NCBI GenBank assembly: GCA_025996895.1
Contig: BNTW01000025.1
Coordinates: 1 to 33,217 of the forward strand
Reading direction: 5' to 3'
DNA length: 33,217 bases
Origin: Bacteroidia bacterium
Lineage (GTDB): Bacteria; Bacteroidota; Bacteroidia; Bacteroidales; Azobacteroidaceae
Shown: positions 16,055 through 23,585 of the stretch, piece after piece
How positions within the stretch are numbered: position 1 is the stretch's first letter
How the letters are laid out: each line of letters starts with the position of its first letter
The notes under the pieces: model-generated
Seen by the model: the letters and a program-made list of their open reading frames with translations, nothing else
What the model was told of the DNA's origin: nothing
Database searches by the model: none
Program-made: the position numbers and the translations under genes

Positions 16055-16062
16055 TATTTTTG
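16055..16062 (+). promoter_or_regulatory. -7 box for corA
   Basis: TATTTTTG, 20 bases before the corA ATG, giving a very short leader. It is back-to-back with the minus-strand box at 16065-16072. Confidence 0.5.
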
Positions 16063-16064
16063 TG

Positions 16065-16072
16065 CAAAGATA
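16065..16072 (-). promoter_or_regulatory. -7 box for the nitroreductase gene
   Basis: On the minus strand this reads TATCTTTG, 27 bases before the ATG at 16037. It sits two bases from the oppositely directed corA box, so polymerase cannot easily occupy both at once. Confidence 0.55.
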
Positions 16073-16082
16073 AGAAAATTTT

Positions 16083-17135
16083 ATGAGCCATCGAAAAAAA
16101 AACAGGCAATTGAGTGAAATACCGGTTTACACCGGACAATTTAACACTCCCAGCCGCATACAGTTGATTAATTATTCGGCTACTCATTATTCGGAGAAAG
16201 CGATAAACAGCCTTTCGGAAATTCAGTCGGAAATTCAAAACAAAGAGGCGATTAGCTGGGTGAGGGTGTTTGGAATGACCGATTCCAATCTGATTATCGA
16301 TTTGGTGAAAAGCGTGGGTTTGCATGTGTTAGATGCCAAAGATATTTTGACTACCCAGCATATTATTTCGCTCGAAGAGTATGATACGAATATTTTTATT
16401 GTACTTCCTATAACGTATAGCGAAGGAAACAAGAAAAAATCGGAACAGCTGGCGTTGATTTTGGGCGAAAATTATCTGATTAGCATTCAAGAAAGCGATT
16501 ATCCCTTGTTCGACGATATTTTTTCGGCGATTAAAAACGATATTTACCTGAAATTCAACAACCGGAAATCCGATTTTCTGATGGCTTCTATACTGAATGA
16601 AGTGATTGCCAATTATGCAGACGAAGTGATAAAATTGGAGGACGAATTGGAAGATATTGAAGACCAGTTGCTGGACATCAAGCACATTCACACCGATTTG
16701 ATGATACGGATTCAGGAAAACCGGCGGGAAATGATTCGGCTCCGGAAGTTGCTTTTTCCATTTAAAGAACACTTGGTCAAGCTGTTGCGTGTTGATCCGG
16801 GATTGATTTGCCAGCGGGAAGTCGCTTTTTTCAAGGATATTTACGACCAATTACTCTATGTATTGCAAAACCTTGAATCGTGCCGCGAAATCCTGTCGTC
16901 TTTGGTCGATTTATACCTTAATAATAATGATGTGAAGATGAATGTAGTTATGAAACAACTCACATTGGTTGCCACGATTTTCATTCCCCTGACTTTCTTG
17001 GTTGGTGTATGGGGCATGAATTTCAAATTTATGCCCGAATTGGATTGGCGGTACGGCTATTTGTTTGCGTGGATATTGATGTTGGGTATCGGCGTTTTCG
17101 TCGGGTGGTATTTAAAAAAGAAAAATTGGATGTAG
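16083..17135 (+). CDS. corA: CorA-family magnesium/cobalt transporter
   Basis: A 350-residue inner-membrane divalent cation channel. There is a large cytoplasmic N-terminal domain with long acidic helices (KLEDELEDIEDQLLDI). Two C-terminal transmembrane helices (about 287-310 and 323-344) follow, with the family signature GMN at 311-313 (VWGMNFKFMPE). The C-terminus is basic (YLKKKNWM), as usual. CorA forms pentamers importing Mg2+, and related members carry Co2+, Ni2+ or Zn2+. The gene is divergent from the nitroreductase with facing promoters and is followed by the metal-efflux operon, whose promoter begins inside its last codons. Confidence 0.94.
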   Translation: MSHRKKNRQLSEIPVYTGQFNTPSRIQLINYSATHYSEKAINSLSEIQSEIQNKEAISWVRVFGMTDSNLIIDLVKSVGLHVLDAKDILTTQHIISLEEYDTNIFIVLPITYSEGNKKKSEQLALILGENYLISIQESDYPLFDDIFSAIKNDIYLKFNNRKSDFLMASILNEVIANYADEVIKLEDELEDIEDQLLDIKHIHTDLMIRIQENRREMIRLRKLLFPFKEHLVKLLRVDPGLICQREVAFFKDIYDQLLYVLQNLESCREILSSLVDLYLNNNDVKMNVVMKQLTLVATIFIPLTFLVGVWGMNFKFMPELDWRYGYLFAWILMLGIGVFVGWYLKKKNWM

Positions 17136-17156
17136 AAAAATATTTTATTACATTTG
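17126..17156 (+). promoter_or_regulatory. Promoter of the metal-efflux operon
   Basis: TTG at 17126-17128, a 20-base spacer and a perfect -7 box TACATTTG at 17149-17156, close to the Bacteroidota consensus. The -33 element lies within the last codons of corA. The first gene starts at 17174. Confidence 0.72.
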
Positions 17157-17173
17157 TCGCATAAAAAAGTTCG

Positions 17174-17548
17174 ATGTTTAAACGGTGGATTTCCATATTG
17201 TTAATTTTTACGGTCAATGTGCTGTTTTTGACACACACCGTTATTCCGCACCACCATCATGCAGGCGTTCCACATTTTACGTTGTTTGCTGACGGACATC
17301 ACGACCGGCACGACGGTTGCTGTCATCACGACGGTGAAGCTACTTGCTTGTTAGACAAGCCGATAGATGTGATTAACGAAACTCACATCCATTCACCGTT
17401 GTTTTTGCAAGCCGTTTTATTTACTTTCACTTATAATATTACTGTGCCGGATACGGACGAAACCTTTCGGAAAATTCCTTACTTAATCAGTTATACGCAA
17501 GATTTTGTCGGCCAAAATTGCGGCTTGCGCGCACCACCTACCTTTTAA
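17174..17548 (+). CDS. Small His/Cys-rich exported protein at head of metal-efflux operon
   Basis: A 124-residue protein: N-terminal hydrophobic signal or anchor (MFKRWISILLIFTVNVLFLTHTVIP), then dense metal-ligand clusters HHHHAGVPH and DGHHDRHDGCCHHDGEATC. A less charged C-terminal part follows. It resembles small DUF6769-like proteins found beside efflux genes in Bacteroidales; that assignment is from memory. The clusters could bind Zn2+, Cu+ or Ag+ in the periplasm, acting as buffer, chaperone or sensor for the downstream pump. It is followed after 95 AT-rich bases by the adaptor gene. In that gap the only structure seen is a weak hairpin, TACGAAT (17581-17587) with ATTCGTA (17597-17603). 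Confidence 0.75.
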   Translation: MFKRWISILLIFTVNVLFLTHTVIPHHHHAGVPHFTLFADGHHDRHDGCCHHDGEATCLLDKPIDVINETHIHSPLFLQAVLFTFTYNITVPDTDETFRKIPYLISYTQDFVGQNCGLRAPPTF

Positions 17549-17643
17549 TAATTACGAAACAACGTTCAGCGTTAGCTAATTACGAATCTTTAAATAATTC
17601 GTATCTATTTCTATTTTTTATAATTATTAAATAATAAAATCAA

Positions 17644-18777
17644 ATGAAACATATCATTTTTTTAATCGCATTATGCGGTTTACTATTTGTTTCGTGCCGG
17701 CATACGCACGACCACGACCACGAAGCGGAAGAAGCTGTTCACTCCGGTGCGATTACTTTTCACGATGAACAACAGGCAAAAATTGATTTTGCTGTGGAAA
17801 TGCCTGTCATTCAGCCTTTTGGACAAGTGATTAAAACTACAGGCCAAATCGAAACCGCCCAAGCCGACGAGGTACTTCTTTCGGCAAAAACGTCGGGAAT
17901 GGTGGTTTTCAACACCAATACGACCGAAGGCCAAGCGGCGAAAGCCGGACAGGTTTTATTTACGGTTTCCAATGCGGGGACAGCCGAAAACAATATAAAA
18001 GTGCAGTTTGCGGAAGCGCAGGCCCATTTTCAAAAGGCGGAAGCGGACTATCGGCGGGCGCAGGAATTGGCCAAAGACAAAATCGTTTCCGAAAAGGAAT
18101 TGTTGGAAACACAAAATGCTTACGAAACCGCCCAAGCAGTGTATGACAATTTGCGGAAGAATTTTTCCGCTTCCGGTCAATCGGTGACTTCGCCGGTTTC
18201 GGGTTATGTCAAGCAGTTGTTCGTTTCCAACGGGCAATATGTGGAAGCCGGCCGGCCGCTGATTTCCGTTTCACAAAACAAAACGCTTTTGTTGAAAGCC
18301 GATGTTCCGGTGAAATACGCCGCACAACTGCCTGGAATTGCTTCGGCGAATATCAAAAGTATGCATAATCCGGTCGTTTATTCGTTGGCGGAGTTGAATG
18401 GAAAAGTATTGTCGTACGGTAAATCGTTGGAAGCCGGAAAATCCATGCTTCCGGTGGTTTTCCAAATCGACAACCGGGGCAGTTTTGTTCCGGGCAGTTT
18501 TGTTGAGGTCTATATACAAACGCAATCGAGCGAACCGGGATTGACCCTTCCGTCTTCTGCTATTATGGAAGAGCAGGACAATTATTTTGTTTTTGTGCAA
18601 CTCACACCCGAAACGTTTGAGAAGCGGGAAGTTAGTATCGGTGCAACCGACGGCCTTCGCACCGAAATCCGTTTGGGTTTGGACGAGAACGAGCGAGTAG
18701 TTACGCGAGGCGCAATGTCGGTTAAATTGGCACAATCGGCGGGCGCATTAGATCCGCACGCGGGACACGTTCATTAA
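17644..18777 (+). CDS. RND efflux periplasmic adaptor subunit (CusB/CzcB type)
   Basis: A 377-residue membrane-fusion protein with a lipoprotein-like signal (LIALCGLLFVSC). A His/Asp-rich mature start (RHTHDHDHEAEEAVH) fits metal binding. The lipoyl/barrel-sandwich halves flank a coiled-coil hairpin (about residues 120-170, KAEADYRRAQELAKDKIVSE), followed by SVTSPVSGYVKQLFVSNGQYVEAG and a beta-barrel domain. The C-terminus again carries His (LDPHAGHVH). It links the inner-membrane pump to the TolC channel and may hand metal to the pump. It lies 27 bases before the pump gene in the same operon. Confidence 0.93.
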   Translation: MKHIIFLIALCGLLFVSCRHTHDHDHEAEEAVHSGAITFHDEQQAKIDFAVEMPVIQPFGQVIKTTGQIETAQADEVLLSAKTSGMVVFNTNTTEGQAAKAGQVLFTVSNAGTAENNIKVQFAEAQAHFQKAEADYRRAQELAKDKIVSEKELLETQNAYETAQAVYDNLRKNFSASGQSVTSPVSGYVKQLFVSNGQYVEAGRPLISVSQNKTLLLKADVPVKYAAQLPGIASANIKSMHNPVVYSLAELNGKVLSYGKSLEAGKSMLPVVFQIDNRGSFVPGSFVEVYIQTQSSEPGLTLPSSAIMEEQDNYFVFVQLTPETFEKREVSIGATDGLRTEIRLGLDENERVVTRGAMSVKLAQSAGALDPHAGHVH

Positions 18778-18804
18778 ACTAATAACTAAAAGTTAAGAAT
18801 TAAA

Positions 18805-21800
18805 ATGATAGATAAGATAATTAAATTTTCGTTGGAGAATAAACTTTTTATTCTTTTGGCGGCCGTTTTGCTGATTATTTTCGGTGTATCTACGGCGGAA
18901 AAGATGGATATTGATGTTTTTCCCGACCTGACTGCGCCGACCGTTGTGGTGATGACCGATGCGCATGGAATGGCGACGGAAGAAGTGGAACGCTTGGTAA
19001 CGTTTCCGATTGAAACGGCGGTGAATGGCGCGACCGATGTGCGTCGCGTGCGTTCTTCGTCCATGCAGGGCTATTCGTTTGTCTGGGTGGAATTTGATTG
19101 GGGTACGGACATTTCCAAATCCCGCCAGATTGTGAGCGAGAAAATGATGAACTTGATCGACGCAATGCCCGGCGGCGTGCAACCGGTGCTGGCACCACAA
19201 TCAAGCATCATGGGTGAGATATTATTTATCGGCCTGTCTTACCCCCGGCAGGAGATTGCGGGTCAAGCCCGCAATGACAGTAGTTCTATTAATAGGATGG
19301 ATTTGCGCACCTTGGCCGAATGGACGATTAAACCGGCCATTTTGGCGACCGGCGGTGTTTCGCAGGTGACGGTCATCGGTGGCGAAAACAAGCAATATCA
19401 AGTGTTGGCTAATCCGCAACTGATGACGTATTACGGTATTACGATGGATGAATTGGCTGCTGCCTGTGCAGGAATTTCCGAAAATTCGACCGGAGGCGTC
19501 TTGCGTGAATACGGTAACGAATATACTATTCGCGGCATGGCGCGCACGTCCGATTTGGAAGCATTAGGGAATACTTTGGTGAAAGGGGGGCACGGTGCAC
19601 GGTACACGGTGAGCGATGTGGCCGAAGTCAAAATCGGTGCGGATGTGAAAATGGGAACCGCTTCGCAAAACGGCAAGCCGGCAGTGATTATTTCCGTTTC
19701 CAAACAACCGAATGTCAATACTTTAAATGTTACAAAAAACATTGAAAAACGCCTGAACGAATTGCAAAAAACGCTTCCACCCGATGTGAAAATGGATACG
19801 AAAATTTTCCGTCAAGCCGATTTTATCGACACGTCGGTCAATAATGTTTCGCGCGCGCTGATGGAAGGCGCGGTGTTTGTGATTATCGTGCTGTTCCTGT
19901 TTTTGGGTAGTTTCCGCACGACGCTCATTTCGGTAATTGCCATTCCGTTGTCGCTTCTCGGCTCTCTTTTGGTGCTTCGTGGATTGGGAATGAATATCAA
20001 CACCATGACGCTGGGCGGAATGTGTATCGCTATCGGCTCGTTGGTCGATGACGCGATTATTGATGTGGAAAATGTGTATAAACGCTTGCGTCAAGCCCGT
20101 AATGATAAAAATTATGTAAAAATCATTTTTGAGGCTTCGCGCGAAATTCGAGCGTCGATTATTCACGCTACGCTGATCATTATTACGGCGTTTATTCCGT
20201 TGTTTTTCCTTTCGGGAATGGAAGGGCGCATGCTCAAACCGCTGGGAATTGCGTATATCGTTTCGCTCTTTATGTCGATGGTGGTGGCCATGACACTCAC
20301 GCCGTTGTTGTGCAAACTCTTGTTAGCCAACGACAAGTACCTGGAAAAAAATCAAAAGGAATCCTGGTTGGCCAGCCGTTTGACGCGGATTTATGAACGT
20401 TCGTTACATTGGGTTTTAAATCACAAAAAACCGGTATTGATTTCCACTTTGACCGCTTTTGTGCTTTCTGTCGGGTTGTTTTTTACGATGGGATCGGCGT
20501 TTTTGCCCGAATTTAATGAAGGTGCCTTGACGATTTCGGCCGTCTGCAAGCCGGGTATTTCGTTGGAGGAAACCGACAAAATGGGCAAGCTCTTGGAAGA
20601 CGAATTGTTGAGCATTCCGGAAATCAAGACGACGGCACGCCGGACAGGGCGCGGGGAATTGGACGAACATTCGCAGGCGACCAACAGTTTTGAAACCGAC
20701 GTGAGTTTCATTTTGGATAAACGTTCGCAAGAGGAATTGATGGCTGATGTCCGGACAAAATTGGCCGGACTTCCGGGTGTAGCGACGACTGTCGGGCAAC
20801 CGTTGGGACACCGGATTGACCATATCCTTTCGGGAACACGCGCCAACATTGCTATTAAAATTTTCGGTACGGATTTAAATCGTTTATTCACGCTGGGCAA
20901 TCAGGTGAGAAACACGATTGCGGACATTCCGGGTTTGGTCGATGTCAGCGTGGAACAACAGACCACCGTTCCCGAAATTCAAATCCGCGCTAACCGTCTG
21001 ATGTTGGCGCGTTACGGCATTTCGATTGACGAATTTAATCGTTTTGTCCGGTTGGCTTTCGCCGGCGAAAAACAGGCGGAAATTTTTGAAGGACAGCGCA
21101 GTTTCGATTTAATTCTTAAGCTAAATCCCGATTATACAACTACGTTGGAAGGGCTGAAATCGGCCTTAATCGACACAGGAAACGGCGGAAAAGTACCGTT
21201 GGAAGAAGTGGCCGAAATCGTTTCCACCGTCGGCCCGAATGCCGTGAGCCGGGAAAATGTGCAACGGAAAATCGTCGTTTCGGTCAATGTCGCCGGTCGT
21301 GATTTAGGCTCGGCAGTGAAAGAAATCGAGCGGACGATCGCACAAAAAATCACGCTTCCCGAAAATTACCGCATCGAATACGGCGGACAGTTTGAGAGTG
21401 CGCAACGTGCTTCCCGCATTTTACTTTTGACTTCGCTAATGGCCATCGGAATTATCTTTTTATTGTTGTATATGGAATTTAAGAAACTGTCGTTAGCCGG
21501 TTTGATTTTGATAAATCTGCCTTTGGCCTTGATTGGCGGGGTGTTGGCCGTCTTTTTCACATCGCACGTGGTGAGTATTCCGTCGATTATCGGTTTTATC
21601 ACACTGTTTGGCATTGCTACGCGAAACGGAATATTATTAATTACGAATTATGAGCGGTTGTGTCATTGCGGGCTTGACCCGCAATCTCCTGAAGAGGGGA
21701 TTCCGCGTCAAGCGCGGAATGACAGTACTGAACTAATTATCCGTGGCTCGACCGACCGCTTAAATGCGATACTAATGACCGCACTCACAGCAGGTTTGGC

Positions 21801-21951
21801 GTTGTTTCCACTGGTCTTGAACGGCAGCAAGCCGGGCAATGAAATCCAAAGTCCGATGGCGGTGGTCATTTTAGGCGGATTGATTACCTCGACACTCTTG
21901 AATATTTATATTGTCCCGATTTTGTATAAATGGTTAATCGAAAGAAAATGA
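18805..21951 (+). CDS. Heavy-metal efflux RND transporter (CusA/CzcA family) carrying in-frame palindromic repeats
   Basis: A 1048-residue inner-membrane proton/metal antiporter. The first helix (FILLAAVLLIIFGVSTAEKM) is followed by porter domain VDVFPDLTAPTVVVMT-type sequence. TM4 carries the acidic relay GSLVDDAIIDVENVYKR, closest to the VDDAVVDVEN form of divalent-cation (HME3-like) pumps; the metal is not certain. The late helices include GFITLFGIATRNGILLITNY and AILMTALTAGLALFPL. Three stretches do not belong to the family: PRQEIAGQARNDS near residue 148, RQARND near 430, and CHCGLDPQS...PRQARNDS near 953. Each is encoded by a palindromic repeat and sits in a loop. Reading frame and TM4 relay are intact, so I expect a working pump. 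Its stop overlaps the TolC gene start (ATGA). Confidence 0.94.
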   Translation: MIDKIIKFSLENKLFILLAAVLLIIFGVSTAEKMDIDVFPDLTAPTVVVMTDAHGMATEEVERLVTFPIETAVNGATDVRRVRSSSMQGYSFVWVEFDWGTDISKSRQIVSEKMMNLIDAMPGGVQPVLAPQSSIMGEILFIGLSYPRQEIAGQARNDSSSINRMDLRTLAEWTIKPAILATGGVSQVTVIGGENKQYQVLANPQLMTYYGITMDELAAACAGISENSTGGVLREYGNEYTIRGMARTSDLEALGNTLVKGGHGARYTVSDVAEVKIGADVKMGTASQNGKPAVIISVSKQPNVNTLNVTKNIEKRLNELQKTLPPDVKMDTKIFRQADFIDTSVNNVSRALMEGAVFVIIVLFLFLGSFRTTLISVIAIPLSLLGSLLVLRGLGMNINTMTLGGMCIAIGSLVDDAIIDVENVYKRLRQARNDKNYVKIIFEASREIRASIIHATLIIITAFIPLFFLSGMEGRMLKPLGIAYIVSLFMSMVVAMTLTPLLCKLLLANDKYLEKNQKESWLASRLTRIYERSLHWVLNHKKPVLISTLTAFVLSVGLFFTMGSAFLPEFNEGALTISAVCKPGISLEETDKMGKLLEDELLSIPEIKTTARRTGRGELDEHSQATNSFETDVSFILDKRSQEELMADVRTKLAGLPGVATTVGQPLGHRIDHILSGTRANIAIKIFGTDLNRLFTLGNQVRNTIADIPGLVDVSVEQQTTVPEIQIRANRLMLARYGISIDEFNRFVRLAFAGEKQAEIFEGQRSFDLILKLNPDYTTTLEGLKSALIDTGNGGKVPLEEVAEIVSTVGPNAVSRENVQRKIVVSVNVAGRDLGSAVKEIERTIAQKITLPENYRIEYGGQFESAQRASRILLLTSLMAIGIIFLLLYMEFKKLSLAGLILINLPLALIGGVLAVFFTSHVVSIPSIIGFITLFGIATRNGILLITNYERLCHCGLDPQSPEEGIPRQARNDSTELIIRGSTDRLNAILMTALTAGLALFPLVLNGSKPGNEIQSPMAVVILGGLITSTLLNIYIVPILYKWLIERK
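19241..19281 (+). repeat. QARND palindromic element 1 in pump gene
   Basis: Contains the hairpin ATTGCGGG-TCAAG-CCCGCAAT (19255-19275) followed by GACAG. It is read in frame as PRQEIAGQARNDS and interrupts the family sequence between GLSY and MDLRTLAEW. Same family as the full element at 21661-21724. Confidence 0.8.
19591..19611 (+). repeat. GGTGCACGGTA-type repeat in pump gene
   Basis: A tandem-like string (CACGGTGCACGGTACACGGTG) encoding HGARYTV. The 11-mer GGTGCACGGTA also occurs on the minus strand inside the AddB-like gene at 30357-30367, where it again encodes GARY. It may be a third dispersed repeat family. Confidence 0.45.
20088..20106 (+). repeat. QARND palindromic element 2 (decayed half) in pump gene
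   Basis: CGTCAAGCCCGTAATGAT differs by a few bases from the 3' half of the element at 19241 and is read as RQARND. It lies in the loop after the TM4 relay (VENVYKRL), where the element's 5' half is no longer clear. Confidence 0.55.
21661..21724 (+). repeat. QARND palindromic element 3 (complete, 64 bp) in pump gene
   Basis: Outer inverted repeat TGTCATT (21661-21667) with AATGACA (21718-21724) encloses two hairpins. These are ATTGCGGG-CTTGA-CCCGCAAT (21665-21685) and ATTCCGCG-TCAAG-CGCGGAAT (21700-21720). It is read in frame as CHCGLDPQS...PRQARND in the loop after LLITNYERL. Short elements translated inside proteins are known, for example Rickettsia palindromic elements. Confidence 0.85.
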
Positions 21952-23111
21952 AGAAGTTACTCATAATTATAGGTGTATTTTGTGCCGTAAGTTTGTCGGC
22001 GCAGGACAAGTGGCTCGAACAAATCGAGCAGAACAATACGGTTTTGGAGGCGTTGCGCCAACAAGCGAATGCGGAAAAAACCGGCCATCGCACCGGCATT
22101 TATTTGGAAAATCCCGAAGTCGAATATCATTATTTATGGGGGAAAAATACGGCCGGCAATCGAACGGATTTTGCTGTTAGTCAAGCGTTTGATTTTCCGA
22201 CGGCGTATCATCACAAAAATAAAATTGCGGAAGTACGCAACCGGCAAGTCGATTTAAAATACCGTATTGAACGGAAAAATATTTTGTTGGAAGCGCAACG
22301 AACGGCTCTCCGGTTAATTTATCAAAACGCGTTGGCGCATGTTCTTTCCGCGCGGCTGGAACAGGCGCAACAGTTGGCGGATGCTTACGAACGGAAATTC
22401 GACGCAGGCGATGCCGGCATTTTGGATTATAACCGGGTAAAGTTGCAATTAGCATCCGTACAAAAAACGTATAACTTGTGCCGGACGGAACAGGAATATT
22501 TGTTGGGCGAGTTGACACGATTGAATGGTGGTGTGGAATTTGATGATTCGGTTATGACTTATTCCCCGGTTTCACTTCCGGCAGATTTTGAAACATTGTA
22601 CGTCGAATTGAAAGAGAAAAACCTTGTTTTATGTTATGCACAGCAAGAAACGGCGTTGAGCAGGGAAAATGAAAAACTTCGACGTTCCTTAAATCTGCCT
22701 AAATTTTCGGCGGGCTACATGAGCGAAAAAGTGGTAACGGAACATTTTCAGGGCGTTACTATCGGTGTTTCCATTCCTTTGTGGGAAAACAAAAATACGT
22801 TGAAGCAAATCAAAGCGCAAACGCAGGCTAATCAGGCCGTTGAGGCCGATGCCAACGTGCGTTACCGGAACGAAGCCAGCGGTTTATACAAAAAAGCGGT
22901 CAATCTTTCGCAAGTGCTCGAAAGCTATCAAAAAGCAACGCTGGCGGTGAATAGCAACGAATTGCTGAAAAAAGCGTTAGACGGAGGCGAAATTTCCCTG
23001 ATTGATTTTATTCGAGAAACGGAAATTTATTTGGATGTAACACAAGAAAAATTGGAAACCGAACGCGACTTGCATTTAACACTTGCGGAACTGAAGCAGT
23101 GGCTTTTATAA
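21948..23111 (+). CDS. TolC-family outer-membrane efflux protein
   Basis: A 387-residue protein with signal peptide MKKLLIIIGVFCAVSLSA (cleavage before QD). It has long amphipathic helices with the internal duplication typical of TolC/OEP (for example YERKFDAGDAGILDYNRVKLQLASV in the first half and LKKALDGGEISLIDFIRETEIYLDV in the second). I chose the ATG at 21948, which overlaps the pump stop, over an in-frame start 18 bases upstream. It should provide the outer-membrane exit duct for the adaptor-pump complex. Slightly short but complete. Last gene of the operon; an intrinsic terminator follows. Confidence 0.92.
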   Translation: MKKLLIIIGVFCAVSLSAQDKWLEQIEQNNTVLEALRQQANAEKTGHRTGIYLENPEVEYHYLWGKNTAGNRTDFAVSQAFDFPTAYHHKNKIAEVRNRQVDLKYRIERKNILLEAQRTALRLIYQNALAHVLSARLEQAQQLADAYERKFDAGDAGILDYNRVKLQLASVQKTYNLCRTEQEYLLGELTRLNGGVEFDDSVMTYSPVSLPADFETLYVELKEKNLVLCYAQQETALSRENEKLRRSLNLPKFSAGYMSEKVVTEHFQGVTIGVSIPLWENKNTLKQIKAQTQANQAVEADANVRYRNEASGLYKKAVNLSQVLESYQKATLAVNSNELLKKALDGGEISLIDFIRETEIYLDVTQEKLETERDLHLTLAELKQWLL

Positions 23112-23132
23112 AAATAAATATATAATTCACCG

Positions 23133-23168
23133 AAAAAAGCAAGATTTAATCTAATCTTGCTTTTTTTT
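23133..23168 (+). terminator. Intrinsic terminator of the efflux operon
   Basis: Perfect 8-bp stem GCAAGATT (23139-23146) / AATCTTGC (23153-23160) with a six-base loop. It is flanked by an A-run upstream (23133-23138) and an eight-T run at 23161-23168, so it may work in both directions. Confidence 0.93.
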
Positions 23169-23183
23169 ACGAAAAAATAACTA

Positions 23184-23191
23184 TATATTTG
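23184..23191 (+). promoter_or_regulatory. -7 box for the T9SS giant protein
   Basis: TATATTTG, 25 bases before the ATG at 23217 and just after the terminator of the previous operon. No clear -33 element was seen. Confidence 0.55.
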
Positions 23192-23216
23192 CATCTGAAT
23201 TATATTAAAAAATATT

Positions 23217-23585
23217 ATGATATCCTTTAGATTTGTTAATAAATGTAATAATAGCTGCATAGTTGCAGTAACTGTTTTATCTTTTGTCTTATTTTGTTCT
23301 TTTGCTCCTGCTGAAAATGAATACACATTTAAGGCAGATCCTTATTCCGATTCGTTTAGTTCTGAATTTTCATTTTCAGAAATAACATCATTTAAGTATT
23401 ATGTATCATCCTCTGACATGGATTTTGCCGGCTGGTTGCGGAGAGACCCCTCTTCTTCTGATCCCGACGATCCCAATTATGATCCTGATGCCAGAGGCGT
23501 AGGTGAAATTCCGATAGGTGATGTCATGTTTTTGGGGATATTTATTTGGGTTTTAGCTTATTGTGTTTATAGTAGAGGAAATAAT
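23217..23585 (+). other. N-terminal exported module with tripartite sorting-like tail, fused in frame
   Basis: 123 codons with the same plan as 4306-3899. The signal peptide has core CIVAVTVLSFVLFCSFAPA, cleavage before EN. A Ser/Asp-rich exported segment follows. The tail is IPIGD at residue 99, a hydrophobic helix about 102-119 (MFLGIFIWVLAYCVY), then SRGNN. The next codon is the Met of the second signal peptide with five lysines; there is no stop. The predicted topology is a hairpin: out-to-in helix, short basic cytoplasmic loop, in-to-out second signal. Confidence 0.7.

Noticed and set aside
16038..16325. Extended N-terminus for the nitroreductase
   Set aside because: It would run through the corA promoter and into corA, and would bury a good signal peptide.
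20418..20900. Long minus-strand frames inside the RND pump gene (up to 159 codons)
   Set aside because: They are antisense shadows of a strongly coding gene, with no recognisable protein features.
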